In this document: positions 1 to 8,470 of the stretch, in pieces | Layout: each line of letters opens with the position of its first letter | Position numbering within the stretch: the stretch's first letter is position 1 | Source of the DNA: Paenarthrobacter aurescens | Lineage (GTDB): Bacteria; Actinomycetota; Actinomycetes; Actinomycetales; Micrococcaceae | Assembly (NCBI RefSeq): GCF_025421775.1 | Contig: NZ_JAOEFX010000004.1 | Coordinates: 186,001 to 250,000 of the forward strand | Length of the DNA stretch: 64,000 nt | Direction: 5' to 3' | Position numbers and translations under genes: made by a program | The notes under the pieces: generated by a model | Database searches by the model: none | Told to the model about the DNA's origin: nothing | Seen by the model: only the letters and a program-made list of their open reading frames with translations

Positions 1-140
1 CCTTCGCCGAACTCGGCTATTCCGTGAAGGAAATGATCGGCGGCATCGAGTATTGGATCCGGAACGGGCTCCCCGTGGAAACAGCCGCGGGTGCCGTCCA
101 GAGTAAGCCGGATGCGCTGGTGACAGCACACACGGCCTGA
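1..140 (+). CDS. Rhodanese-like domain protein, C-terminal fragment
   Basis: An open frame enters from the left edge and stops at 138-140. The 45 visible residues include the segment GYSVKEMIGGIEYWIRNG, which resembles the C-terminal helix and strand of single-domain rhodanese-like proteins from actinobacteria. The catalytic cysteine loop would lie upstream and is not in the window, so sulfurtransferase activity cannot be judged. It is followed 14 nt later by an alpha/beta hydrolase on the same strand. Confidence 0.55.
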   Translation, partial: FAELGYSVKEMIGGIEYWIRNGLPVETAAGAVQSKPDALVTAHTA

Positions 141-154
141 GTTGAAGCGGGGGC

Positions 155-805
155 ATGATGGCAGTTTTCGTACTGATACACGGTGGTGGTTCCACCGCGT
201 GGGATTGGCATCTGGTCCGCCCACTGCTTGAAGCTTCCGGACATGGTGTGGTGGCCGTCGACTTGCCCATCGAAGATGTTGATGCCGGACTCGAGGACTA
301 CACCCGCGCGGTGACGGAAGCGGTTGGCGATGCCCGGCACACCATCGTGGTGGGGCACTCGCTGGGTGGCTTCACGGCACCCTTGGCCTGCGAAGAGCTC
401 CACTCCGACGGCTTGGTGTACCTCTCCGCAATGATTCCGATGCCTGGCGAGACCTTTGGCGACTGGTGGACCAACACGGGACATGACCGTGAGTCCATCC
501 CCGAAGAGCCATATTTCAATCTCGTCCCTGCAGATTTGGCGCAGCAGGCAACCAACAGGGAGCGCGACCAACAAGGCGCCTGGATGTCGGGACCTTGGCC
601 TGGCAACCATCCGGACGTGCCAACCCTGGGGATTCTGTGCCGTGACGACCTCTTCTTTCCACGGTCGTTCATGAGGCGCCAAATTCGCGACCGGCTGGGA
701 ATCGAACCGGTAGAGATTCCTGGCGGCCACTACGCCACGTTGAGCAATCCGGACGCTGTAGCTGCCGCACTCAACGACTTCGCCCAGCAGATCGCTGGAA
801 TATGA
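155..805 (+). CDS. Alpha/beta hydrolase (EstC-like esterase family)
   Basis: The 216-residue protein has the compact alpha/beta-hydrolase layout. An oxyanion-hole HGGG lies at residues 9-12, the nucleophile elbow GHSLGG has Ser69, an acidic residue (Asp164/165) sits after the strand LGILCRDD, and the catalytic His is in GGHYATLSNPD (about His192). It is probably a cytoplasmic esterase or lactonase, as no signal peptide is visible. The substrate is unknown. Two consecutive ATG codons at 155 and 158 could both start it. Confidence 0.85.
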   Translation: MMAVFVLIHGGGSTAWDWHLVRPLLEASGHGVVAVDLPIEDVDAGLEDYTRAVTEAVGDARHTIVVGHSLGGFTAPLACEELHSDGLVYLSAMIPMPGETFGDWWTNTGHDRESIPEEPYFNLVPADLAQQATNRERDQQGAWMSGPWPGNHPDVPTLGILCRDDLFFPRSFMRRQIRDRLGIEPVEIPGGHYATLSNPDAVAAALNDFAQQIAGI

Positions 806-872
806 TCGAGTGTGCGCCATCGCTCCAGATGCGATTGTCGTGCACATGTAGTGGGCGAAAAGGAGGACCTCC

Positions 873-1232
873 ATGACAGCCACCTCGATCAGCGGGTACA
901 TCGACCAGTACGACGGCGATGTGCGGCAGCGGTTGTTGGCCGTGTACGACATGATCCGCTCGGCCGTGCCTGATGGAGCGGAAGAATCAATCAGTTGGCG
1001 GATGCCCACCTTCAAGCTCGGCACCGAGCCGCTGTTCTTCTTCACCGGAACAAAGCAACACATCGGGTTCTATCCGACGCCTGATGCGATTGAACATTTC
1101 TCGGCGGAATTGGCAGATTACGGAACCACCGGGCACGCCATCAAGCTGCCCCATAAAACCCCGCTCCCCACCGAACTCATCCGCGAAATCATTGCGTGGA
1201 GGGTGCAGCAGCTGCCTTCCGGCGGGGCTTGA
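873..1232 (+). CDS. DUF1801 / YdhG-like protein
   Basis: A 119-residue protein with the DUF1801 pattern: an N-terminal helix containing YIDQYDGDVRQRLLAVYDMIRSAVP, then ESISWRMPTFKLG, then the IGFYPTPDAIEHF segment. Members such as Bacillus YdhG/FrxA have been linked to iron delivery, but most are uncharacterised and no metal ligands are evident here. The start is well set by AAAGGAGGA five bases before the ATG. A second, diverged DUF1801 gene lies at 56822-57166. Confidence 0.75.
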   Translation: MTATSISGYIDQYDGDVRQRLLAVYDMIRSAVPDGAEESISWRMPTFKLGTEPLFFFTGTKQHIGFYPTPDAIEHFSAELADYGTTGHAIKLPHKTPLPTELIREIIAWRVQQLPSGGA

Positions 1233-1271
1233 GTTACTCGCCGCTGCGTCACCTGCAGAAGGACCGCTTCC

Positions 1272-1733
1272 ATGACACCGAGCCCCCGCGACGTAGCTGA
1301 TGGTTTCGCCCGCGCATGGAACGTGGCTGATCCCGTAGCTCTGGCTGGGCTCTTTGTGGAAGATGCCGACTTCGTCAACGTGGTGGGCATGTGGTGGAAC
1401 AACCGTCGGCAGATCCAGTTCAACCACGACTACGGATTCCGGCACATGTTTCCGGACACGGAGATGGTGTTGGAAAAGGTCAAGGTCCGGGAGCTTGGGA
1501 GCGACGCCGCCGTTGTCCATGCGAGGTGGTTCATGACAGGCCAGATCACGCCGGCCGGCGAAAGATCCGGACCCAGGCGGGGAGTCATCAGTTTCACGGC
1601 TGTTCGCCAAAGTGATGGCCGCTGGCTTGCGGTCAGCGCGCAGAACACGGACGTCGTTCCCGGCATGCAGACCCATGTGGCCACCGGCGAGGGCATCATG
1701 CCCGAATCCTACGAGGCACCCCCCGCGCCGTAG
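1272..1733 (+). CDS. SgcJ/EcaC-family SnoaL-like protein
   Basis: The 153 residues match the NTF2/SnoaL fold proteins called SgcJ/EcaC. Features are an N-terminal helix with AWNVADPVALAGLFVEDADFVNVVG, a central VVHARWFMTG strand, and the end strand WLAVSAQNTDVVPG. These proteins bind small hydrophobic ligands, and some act as hydrolases or isomerases. No specific activity can be assigned. The ATG at 1272 is preceded by AGAAGGA. It is close downstream of the DUF1801 gene and may share its transcript. Confidence 0.75.
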   Translation: MTPSPRDVADGFARAWNVADPVALAGLFVEDADFVNVVGMWWNNRRQIQFNHDYGFRHMFPDTEMVLEKVKVRELGSDAAVVHARWFMTGQITPAGERSGPRRGVISFTAVRQSDGRWLAVSAQNTDVVPGMQTHVATGEGIMPESYEAPPAP

Positions 1734-1755
1734 CGGCACCGCATAGGCTTGGACC

Positions 1756-2766
1756 ATGCTGACCCTGGTCCTTGGACTTCTCTTCGCGGGCCTCTTCCTT
1801 GCCTCCTTTCAGTCGGACCGGCGCCGGCTCCGAAATGGCGTGCTCCTGCTGGTAGCGGCGTGGTTCCTGCTGCAGGCCCTCCTGGACTTTCTGATTGACC
1901 TGAATCCGTGGTTCGAGTGGCTGAACCTGGTGGTTTTGGTGGTGCCCGTGGTGAGCATCTTTGTGTTTGCCGGCTTCCTGATCGCGAACAGCGTCATCAT
2001 GGTCCGCAGGGAAGGCGCGAGTATCACCAGCTTCCTGCCGTTCGCGGTGGGACTGGCGGTTTTCCTCGCTCCGGTAGTCGCGTTCCTTTTCGTGCTGAGC
2101 GGGCAGCCCATCCTGGCGGGCATCGCCGCACTGGCGTTCTTCTTGTGCGCCTACCTTGGTTGTGCGTTTGTTGTTTTCCTGGGGTACGCGGTGGTGTACT
2201 CCAAAATGCGTTTCAGCCCCAATCCAGCTGCCGTGATCGTCCTCGGTTCCGGCTTGATTGAGGGCAAGGTCCCGCCGCTGCTCGCCGCGCGCCTGAACAA
2301 GGCTTTGGAAATTTACGACGGCGTCACACCGGTCAGGCCCGTCCTGGTACCTTCCGGGGGCCAAGGCCCGGATGAGCCGCGGCCGGAGTCCTCGGCAATG
2401 AAGGATTACCTAGTGGCCAAGGGCGCCGCTTCCGGCGACGTGTTGGAGGAGGACAAGGCCACCACCACCCGGGAAAACCTCGCGTATTCCGTTGCGCTGC
2501 TGGCCGAAAAAGGTGTCCAAGGGCCGCTTCTGGTGTGTACCAACAACTACCACGTGCTCCGCGCCGCCCTCCTGTCCCGTCGGCAGAAGATCAACGCCGA
2601 GGTGGTGGGTGCTCCGACTGCCAGGTACTTTGTGCCCAGCGCGTTCCTCCGGGAGTTTGTGGCCGTGATGAGGGACAACCGCCTGACGAACATCATTCTT
2701 TGCCTGCCGATGTTCGGGATTGCCCTGCTCATCACGGTCGCACTGATGAACTCGCCGGTGGTGTGA
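1756..2766 (+). CDS. YdcF/SanA-type DUF218 membrane protein
   Basis: This 336-residue protein starts with four to five hydrophobic spans (residues about 1-145), followed by a DUF218 domain (about 158-300). The domain shows AVIVLGSGLIEG, the VPSGGQGPDEP loop, TTTRENLAYS and LVCTNNYHVLRA, and a last hydrophobic segment closes the protein. ElyC/SanA/YdcF relatives act in envelope integrity and cell-wall precursor metabolism, although the biochemical reaction is mostly unknown. It converges on the secreted GH3 gene, whose stop lies 14 nt away. Confidence 0.8.
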   Translation: MLTLVLGLLFAGLFLASFQSDRRRLRNGVLLLVAAWFLLQALLDFLIDLNPWFEWLNLVVLVVPVVSIFVFAGFLIANSVIMVRREGASITSFLPFAVGLAVFLAPVVAFLFVLSGQPILAGIAALAFFLCAYLGCAFVVFLGYAVVYSKMRFSPNPAAVIVLGSGLIEGKVPPLLAARLNKALEIYDGVTPVRPVLVPSGGQGPDEPRPESSAMKDYLVAKGAASGDVLEEDKATTTRENLAYSVALLAEKGVQGPLLVCTNNYHVLRAALLSRRQKINAEVVGAPTARYFVPSAFLREFVAVMRDNRLTNIILCLPMFGIALLITVALMNSPVV

Positions 2767-2779
2767 CGCCGTTCAGGTC

Positions 2780-4807
2780 CTAGGGCTTGGGGAGCCCCGT
2801 GGTGAAGGTGTGGCTCCATTGTGTGATGGCGCCGTCAGTGAACACATAGCCCTTCGTAGGTGCGGCGGTAACGGTCACGGTACCGGCAGGCTTCCTGTAG
2901 GTCCCTGCAGCGACCTCCGTGCCGTCTATCAGGTACGCCACACCCGGGACGTCGGGGATGGTGTACGCGTCCTGGCCCTTGCCCGGCCGGTCGGTAAAGG
3001 CGACCGCCGCCGGCGTCGCGGTGTCATAACGGAGACCGAATCCCAGCGGCAGGAGTACGCCGTCGCCGTCGGCTTCGGGGATGTTGACCGGCAGTTTACC
3101 GCTGGGGTTGATCGCACCGGAGATGGCACGGACGGCACCGTGGAAGTTGACTTCCTTGACCCCATAACTGTTGAGCACGGCGTCGGCACCGGGGAAGACG
3201 TTGATGTCGTAGGGATTGCGGGTGGCGATGACAATTACTGGTGTTCCGGTAGCCGCGAGCTCTGCCACCATCTGCTGTTGCGCAGCGTTGCTGGTGGCAT
3301 TGTAGGAAGCGAAGATGACGGCATTCACGCCCCCGGCGGCCGCAACCGCACGTGCACGGTAGGCCGCGGAGGGTGAAGCACCATTCTCGTAGTCTTCAGT
3401 GACCCTGAATCCTTGATCTCTGAGCATTGGGCCCGCGAGTTCCGGCCACGCTGATCCGGAACCCACCACGAGGACCGAGCTGTCGGCCGCGAGCGGCAAG
3501 ACCCGGCCTTCGTTCCGTACCAGGGTGACGGCGCGGTCCGAGATCAGGTTGGCGGTGGCAAGGTTGTCCGCCGTGCCAACTATTGTGTCCACCTTGGTGG
3601 CGTCCGCCATGGGCTGCTCGAAGACTCCACGCTTGACCTTCCATTCGAGGATTCGTCGAACGGACTCATCGAGGCGGGCTTCGGTGATCTCGCCGGACTC
3701 GACGGCGGCACGCACCCCGGCGAACGAGGCGTCGACGTCGGGGGAGTTCAGGAGGATGTCGGAACCCGCTTGGATGGCCTTAACGGCGATTTCCTCCTGG
3801 GGCCATTCGGCGGCCATCGCAGCCATGTCCAGCGCGTCCGTTGTCACCAGCCCTTTGAATCCGAGCTCATCACGGAGCAATCCGGTGAGTACCTTATGGG
3901 ACAGGGTGCCCGGCATGTCAGGATCAATGGCCTCAACAATGATGTGTGCCGTCATGACCATGTCCACGCCCGCATCGATCGCGGCCTTGAAGGGCTGCAG
4001 ATGTTTGTTCAAGGTTTCGCGGTCGTAGGTGACGGTTGGCAGTCCGTAGTGGGAGTCCACGGAGGTGTCGCCATGGCCGGGGAAGTGCTTGGCCGCGGCC
4101 CCGACGTTGTGAGCCTGCATGCCATCGATCTGGGCGACGCCAAGTTTGCTGACCAACGCGGGGTCCTCACCCATGGACCGGATTCCGATGACCGGGTTGT
4201 CCGGATTGGAGTTGAGGTCAAGCACCGGTGCAAAGTCGACGTTAATGCCCATAGCGCGCATCTCGGAACCAAGGATTTCGCCTTGTGCCCTGGCAAGATC
4301 CTCATCGGCTGTTGCTCCGAGGGCCATGTTGCCGGGGAGGACCGTGGCGGGTGGTCCGATGCGGGCAACCAACCCGCCTTCCTGGTCGATGGTGACTGCC
4401 AATGGGATGCCTTTTCCGTCGGCTCCCACTGCGGTTTGTTGCAGGCCGTTGGAGAGGCCCGCAACCTGCTGGGGATTGGCGGTGTTCCCTGACCATGCAA
4501 AGTAGAGGACGCCGCCGAGGTTGTACTTTTCCACCACCTCGGCTGGCGTATTGACGCCGTACCGTTCTTGATTGCTTGCCGCCATGGACGTGTCATCCGC
4601 CGACGAACCATAGACATGTGTCCACGTCATCTGGCCGATCTTTTCGTCCAGCGTCATGCCCGCAATCATCGCGTCGATGTCCGGTGAGGCGGAGGCCGCC
4701 GTCGTCATCACCGTGCTGGTGGGCACGGCGGCAACCGCAGTGCCCATGCCGGTCATGAGCAACGCTGTGGCGGCAGCCGTCATGAGGGTAGTTCCTTTTC
4801 TGTGCAT
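2780..4807 (-). CDS. nagZ: Secreted GH3 beta-N-acetylhexosaminidase (NagZ-like)
   Basis: The protein (675 residues from the ATG at 4807) carries an N-terminal secretion signal, MHRKG followed by an Ala/Leu/Met-rich core ending near AVAA. A GH3 catalytic barrel follows. It contains the NagZ signature KHFPGHGDTSVDSH (residues about 240-253), whose Asp-His pair serves as the acid/base in bacterial N-acetylglucosaminidases, and the nucleophile loop VTTDALDM (Asp about 324). A GH3 C-terminal domain and a tail with small beta-sandwich character complete it. It should release terminal GlcNAc from peptidoglycan or chitin fragments outside the membrane. An ATG at 4783 has a better ribosome site (AAAAGGA) but drops the basic residues of the signal. 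It lies just downstream of the NamZ-like gene. Confidence 0.85.
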   Translation of the reverse strand: MHRKGTTLMTAAATALLMTGMGTAVAAVPTSTVMTTAASASPDIDAMIAGMTLDEKIGQMTWTHVYGSSADDTSMAASNQERYGVNTPAEVVEKYNLGGVLYFAWSGNTANPQQVAGLSNGLQQTAVGADGKGIPLAVTIDQEGGLVARIGPPATVLPGNMALGATADEDLARAQGEILGSEMRAMGINVDFAPVLDLNSNPDNPVIGIRSMGEDPALVSKLGVAQIDGMQAHNVGAAAKHFPGHGDTSVDSHYGLPTVTYDRETLNKHLQPFKAAIDAGVDMVMTAHIIVEAIDPDMPGTLSHKVLTGLLRDELGFKGLVTTDALDMAAMAAEWPQEEIAVKAIQAGSDILLNSPDVDASFAGVRAAVESGEITEARLDESVRRILEWKVKRGVFEQPMADATKVDTIVGTADNLATANLISDRAVTLVRNEGRVLPLAADSSVLVVGSGSAWPELAGPMLRDQGFRVTEDYENGASPSAAYRARAVAAAGGVNAVIFASYNATSNAAQQQMVAELAATGTPVIVIATRNPYDINVFPGADAVLNSYGVKEVNFHGAVRAISGAINPSGKLPVNIPEADGDGVLLPLGFGLRYDTATPAAVAFTDRPGKGQDAYTIPDVPGVAYLIDGTEVAAGTYRKPAGTVTVTAAPTKGYVFTDGAITQWSHTFTTGLPKP

Positions 4808-4844
4808 GTGGATCCCAATCCCAATCGTGAGTATTCCGGTTGGC

Positions 4845-6137
4845 CTAGCGTGGCCCGTTGTAGAGGAGATATTGGCGGGTATCGCGGACGAACTGACCCA
4901 GTTCCGGCCGCCAACTGTCCATGATCGTCCTGGCGTCAGCGCCGCCGTCGAGCTGTTCCGCAAAGCGGGCCGAACCGCTGAGCAGCCCCATCCAACGGCC
5001 TCCGTCGCCGCGCCAATCGAAGCCCGGGTACAGCCGCTTGGCTTCGACCAGCATGTGGGTGCCCACTTCCAGAGCTTCAACTCGGGTGGCATCGGTGATG
5101 TGCACCTGTACGCCGCCGCAGATGAGGCCTTGATTCTTCGAAAGCGTTGGCTGGAAGTAGGCCTCGCGGAACGTGACGCCGTTGAGCCCCTTGCTGTTCA
5201 ACGCTTCCGCCCAGCGGTAGTCCACATAGGGTGCGCCGATGAGCTCGAACGGCCGGGTCGTCCCGCGGCCTTCGGACATGTTGGTCGCTTCGAACAAGGC
5301 TGTGCCGGGATACAAGGTGGCGGTTTCCGGTGTCGGCATGTTGGGACTCGGCAGGATCCAGGCCCCACGGTTGTCCGGGCCGGTCATTTCACGGCGCCAT
5401 CCCTGCGCTTGAATCACCTCAAGGTCCTGGATCGGCGTGAGGCCGGCGGCAGGGAGGTGTACTGCATTGAAGTATTTGGCCAGCTCACCCACCGTCATGC
5501 CGTGTTGGAGGGCTATGCCCAGCCGTCCCACTCCGGACTCGAAGCCTGGTTGGAGGACTGGCCCACGTGCTTGGCCGCCGATGGGGTTCGGGCGGTCCAG
5601 GACGACGAACCTGGCACCCGTCCGGGATGCCGCCTGCATGGCACCCCACATGGTCCAGATGTAGGTGTAGAACCGCGCCCCGACGTCCTGGATGTCGAAG
5701 CAGATGGTGTCCACGCCTGACGCTTCAAAGAAGCCCACGTAGTCGGCCACCTCGGCGCCATAAGAGTCATAGACGGTGATCCCGGTGCGGGGATCAACGG
5801 AGGTCCCTTCGCTGGCGCCATCCTGGGCAGTGCCGCGGAAGCCGTGTTCCGGGCCGAAGACCGCGGCCACCTCCACGTCCTTGTCCGCCATATCGTCAAC
5901 GATCGAGCGGAAGTTCTCCAGGACTCCGGTGGGATTGGTGATGACTCCCACCCGGCGCCCGGCGAAGATACTCCAGTTGTCGGCGGCGGCAATGTCGGCG
6001 CCATTGACTGTGGCTCCCGGCTTTCCGGGGCGGTTGGCCTGAGGGGCGGCGGCGGCGCTTGGCGCGAAAGGTGCGACGACGGCGGCAGCGGCGGCCAGCC
6101 CCGAGGCATGGATGAGTTTTCGGCGGTTGAGTGTCAT
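4845..6137 (-). CDS. namZ: Secreted DUF1343 exo-beta-N-acetylmuramidase (NamZ-like, GH171)
   Basis: The 430-residue protein belongs to DUF1343, whose Bacillus member NamZ removes terminal MurNAc from peptidoglycan chains. Visible blocks are GVITNPTGV, FGPEHGFRG, DSYGA, CFDIQDVGARFYTYIWTM and VLDRPNP. The N-terminus MTLNRRKLIHASGL with an Ala-rich core looks like a twin-arginine signal. The start at 6137 has GGAAAGG six bases upstream. In Bacillus, NamZ and NagZ are co-encoded and act alternately on cell-wall glycan. The same pairing here, with 37 nt between the genes, supports a shared role in exterior cell-wall turnover or scavenging. Confidence 0.88.
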   Translation of the reverse strand: MTLNRRKLIHASGLAAAAAVVAPFAPSAAAAPQANRPGKPGATVNGADIAAADNWSIFAGRRVGVITNPTGVLENFRSIVDDMADKDVEVAAVFGPEHGFRGTAQDGASEGTSVDPRTGITVYDSYGAEVADYVGFFEASGVDTICFDIQDVGARFYTYIWTMWGAMQAASRTGARFVVLDRPNPIGGQARGPVLQPGFESGVGRLGIALQHGMTVGELAKYFNAVHLPAAGLTPIQDLEVIQAQGWRREMTGPDNRGAWILPSPNMPTPETATLYPGTALFEATNMSEGRGTTRPFELIGAPYVDYRWAEALNSKGLNGVTFREAYFQPTLSKNQGLICGGVQVHITDATRVEALEVGTHMLVEAKRLYPGFDWRGDGGRWMGLLSGSARFAEQLDGGADARTIMDSWRPELGQFVRDTRQYLLYNGPR

Positions 6138-6177
6138 GGGGAGCCTTTCCTGATGAGCAGAAGTGCATGACAACTTT

Positions 6178-6193
6178 TGTGACTTGGATTACA
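6178..6193. promoter_or_regulatory. Operator-like inverted repeat, site 1 of the namZ/rpiR intergenic region
   Basis: TGTGA-CTTGGA-TTACA, an imperfect inverted repeat 41 bases before the namZ start. It resembles the second site at 6251-6265 (shared ACTT...TTACA). The neighbouring RpiR-family regulator is the obvious candidate binder; this is inference. Confidence 0.4.
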
Positions 6194-6250
6194 TCGACCG
6201 TATTCGCTCACTGGGATTGCGTCAATCGTTTACCTTTGTGCGAGCTGTTG

Positions 6251-6265
6251 TGTAACTTATTTACA
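6251..6265. promoter_or_regulatory. Operator-like perfect palindrome, site 2
   Basis: TGTAA-CTTAT-TTACA, a perfect 5-5-5 inverted repeat 50 bases before the rpiR-type gene. Together with the site at 6178-6193 it could let one regulator control both divergent transcripts. Confidence 0.45.
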
Positions 6266-6314
6266 TGCGCTGCCATCGGCTGCGGGTCGGCCGGGACGCC
6301 AGGAAGGAAACACC

Positions 6315-7223
6315 ATGAGACAGGCAGAAAGCGCGCAGTTGTCACGGACTGTGCTGGTGCGGATCCGTTCCGCCTTGCCAGCGCTGCGCCCCTCCGAGCG
6401 GGCTGTGGCCGAGTTGGTCCTGGCGGATCCTTCCCGGGCGGCCATGATGTCCATCGGTGACCTTGCCGAGCAGGGTGGAACGTCCACTACGTCAGTGGTC
6501 CGCTTCTACAAGAAGGTGGGATACCGCGGCTACTCGGACCTGCGCCTCGACCTTGCCCGGGAGACCGCCCGCGAGAGCCTGGCCCACAACGTGTCGGCAG
6601 AGGTCTACGAAGACATCAACACGTCCGACTCGCTGCGCGACATCGTTTCCAAGATTGCCTTTAACGAGACCATGTCCATCGCAGATACAGCGCAGGTGCT
6701 GGACGTCGGCAAGCTCACTGAGGCAGTTGACGCGATCTCCAGCTCGCGGAAGGCCGACATTTTTGGAGTTGGCGCAGGAGGCCTGGTTGGCCAGGACTTG
6801 CAGCAGAAACTGCACAGGATCGGCCTGACGTCCTTCAGCTGGTCAGACCCCCATGGCGCCTTGGCCTCTGCCGCACTTCTCGACGACGCCGGCGTGGCCG
6901 TGGGCATCTCGCACTCGGGCACCACGGTGGATACCGTTGATTTCCTCAAGGCGGGCAAGAAGGCCGGGGCTACCACCATCGCCATCACCAACCACTCTGA
7001 TTCGCCCTTGGGTCGTGCCGCCGACATTGTGCTGGCCACCGCCGCGCGCGAGACGCCTTTCAGGTCCGGTGCGATGGGCAGCCGGATCGCCCAGATGATG
7101 GTTGTGGACTGTCTTTTCGTGGGAGTTGCCCAGCGCTCCTACGAATCGTCGGTCACGGCACTTCAAAAAACGCACGCCGCTGTCCAGGGCCGGAAACTGC
7201 CGCGGGCCAGTTCAACCGATTAG
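6315..7223 (+). CDS. MurR/RpiR-family transcriptional regulator
   Basis: A 302-residue two-domain regulator. The N-terminal HTH_6 domain (about 10-85) contains LRPSERAVAELVLADP and GTSTTSVVRFYKKVGYRGYSDL. The C-terminal SIS sugar-phosphate-binding domain (about 135-280) has FGVGAGGLVGQDLQQKL and the phosphate loop ISHSGTTVDTV. The start has GGAAGGAAA seven bases upstream. Divergence from namZ-nagZ and two TGTAA/TTACA-type sites between them suggest it senses an amino-sugar phosphate such as MurNAc-6-phosphate and controls those genes. The ligand is inferred from context only. Confidence 0.85.
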   Translation: MRQAESAQLSRTVLVRIRSALPALRPSERAVAELVLADPSRAAMMSIGDLAEQGGTSTTSVVRFYKKVGYRGYSDLRLDLARETARESLAHNVSAEVYEDINTSDSLRDIVSKIAFNETMSIADTAQVLDVGKLTEAVDAISSSRKADIFGVGAGGLVGQDLQQKLHRIGLTSFSWSDPHGALASAALLDDAGVAVGISHSGTTVDTVDFLKAGKKAGATTIAITNHSDSPLGRAADIVLATAARETPFRSGAMGSRIAQMMVVDCLFVGVAQRSYESSVTALQKTHAAVQGRKLPRASSTD

Positions 7224-7245
7224 GTCCCGACGCCGCGGGCTGCTG

Positions 7246-8469
7246 CTAGTGGACGGGCTCGCTTTCCTTGTCCTCGGCTTGCAGTTCACCCGGCTTCAGC
7301 ATCGATCCCGAATTGATGGCAAGTACCCCTGAAAGAAGTGCTGCCAGGAGTATCGAGGCAAAGGCCATAAATGAGGACACGCCCATGAGGAGGGTGGCGA
7401 CGGCAAGACTGAGGGGGCTCGACACTGTTTCCAAGAATTGGACGGCCGTCATGGTCTTGCCAAGATCGGACGCGGGGATCTGTTGGTGAATGAGGGAAGT
7501 GCGCCCAATCGTCCACGCAATGCCACCCGTGCAGACAACGAACAGCGCACTCGCAACGGCAATCCACGACGGGATGAAGAAGAGCAAAGCTCCTCCTGCC
7601 ATAAGCCACGAGGAACGTTGCATCAACAGGTTCGGTTGCCAAGCGGAGACCAGACCGGACAATATTGACCCGCAGAACAGTCCCGCAGCCGCAGCCGCGC
7701 CGACGATTCCCACTTCCGTAGTAGAGCCTCCAAGGCCAACTGACGTCTGGAAGATCGCGAGCGTGGACAGCGGGGCGGACAGGAAGCCGATGAGGACAAC
7801 GGTTCCGGCAAAGCGCCACCAACCATTGACTTGGGAGAGTCTTCGGTACCCGGCTGAAAGATCCTTGAAGAAGCCGGGGCGGTCAGGTTGCCTGGTTGGG
7901 CGGTCCGGCCACGGCAGAAAATTCATGATCATTGCGATGACGGTAAAGGACACCGCGTCCACGGCCAGCAACCACCAGGGGCCCCAAACGGCACTCAGGG
8001 CGCCGCCGATGGCCGGTCCCACGATGGACGCGGAAGTCCACGCAGTGGACACTGATGCGTTGAACTTGGCTGTGCCTTCGCCGTACATTTTCGGAATGGC
8101 CACGAAGGTGGCTGTTCTGGCGAACATGTCGAGGCTGCCGCGCAGGAACGCGCCGAGCACCAGAACCCAGAAAGGTGTGTGCCACGGGCCGATAAGCAGC
8201 GCCATCGCGGCAACAACCAGTGCCTGGCCCCAATAGCCAATGTGGGTCATGGTGCGGGGTGACATGCGGTCAGCGAGTCCGCCGATGAGTACTCCAGGGA
8301 AGGCCTTGGGCAGCTGTGATGCCACGGCCACGATGGACATCTGGGCGAGGCTGCCGCTCGTTTGGAGGACTATGAGGGGGAGTGCGATGTTGTACGCGCC
8401 ACCACCCAGCGAATTCACCCACATTCCGGTCAGGTGGAGACGTCTCTGCCATGTCTTTGCCATCGCCAA
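7246..8469 (-). CDS. MFS exporter of the microcin C-like cluster
   Basis: An MFS_3-type transporter of about 407 residues with roughly twelve hydrophobic spans. Its first motif is GGLADRMSPRTMTHIGYWGQ. It is the last gene of the minus-strand operon and overlaps or abuts the HTTM-like gene. GAGGTGA precedes a TTG at 8469 with five-base spacing, and an ATG at 8463 is an alternative start. In enterobacterial microcin C operons MccC is an MFS pump that exports the adenylated peptide and gives partial self-protection. Position and size make the same job likely here. The family itself does not reveal substrate. Confidence 0.75.
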   Translation of the reverse strand: MAMAKTWQRRLHLTGMWVNSLGGGAYNIALPLIVLQTSGSLAQMSIVAVASQLPKAFPGVLIGGLADRMSPRTMTHIGYWGQALVVAAMALLIGPWHTPFWVLVLGAFLRGSLDMFARTATFVAIPKMYGEGTAKFNASVSTAWTSASIVGPAIGGALSAVWGPWWLLAVDAVSFTVIAMIMNFLPWPDRPTRQPDRPGFFKDLSAGYRRLSQVNGWWRFAGTVVLIGFLSAPLSTLAIFQTSVGLGGSTTEVGIVGAAAAAGLFCGSILSGLVSAWQPNLLMQRSSWLMAGGALLFFIPSWIAVASALFVVCTGGIAWTIGRTSLIHQQIPASDLGKTMTAVQFLETVSSPLSLAVATLLMGVSSFMAFASILLAALLSGVLAINSGSMLKPGELQAEDKESEPVH

Positions 8470-8470
8470 T

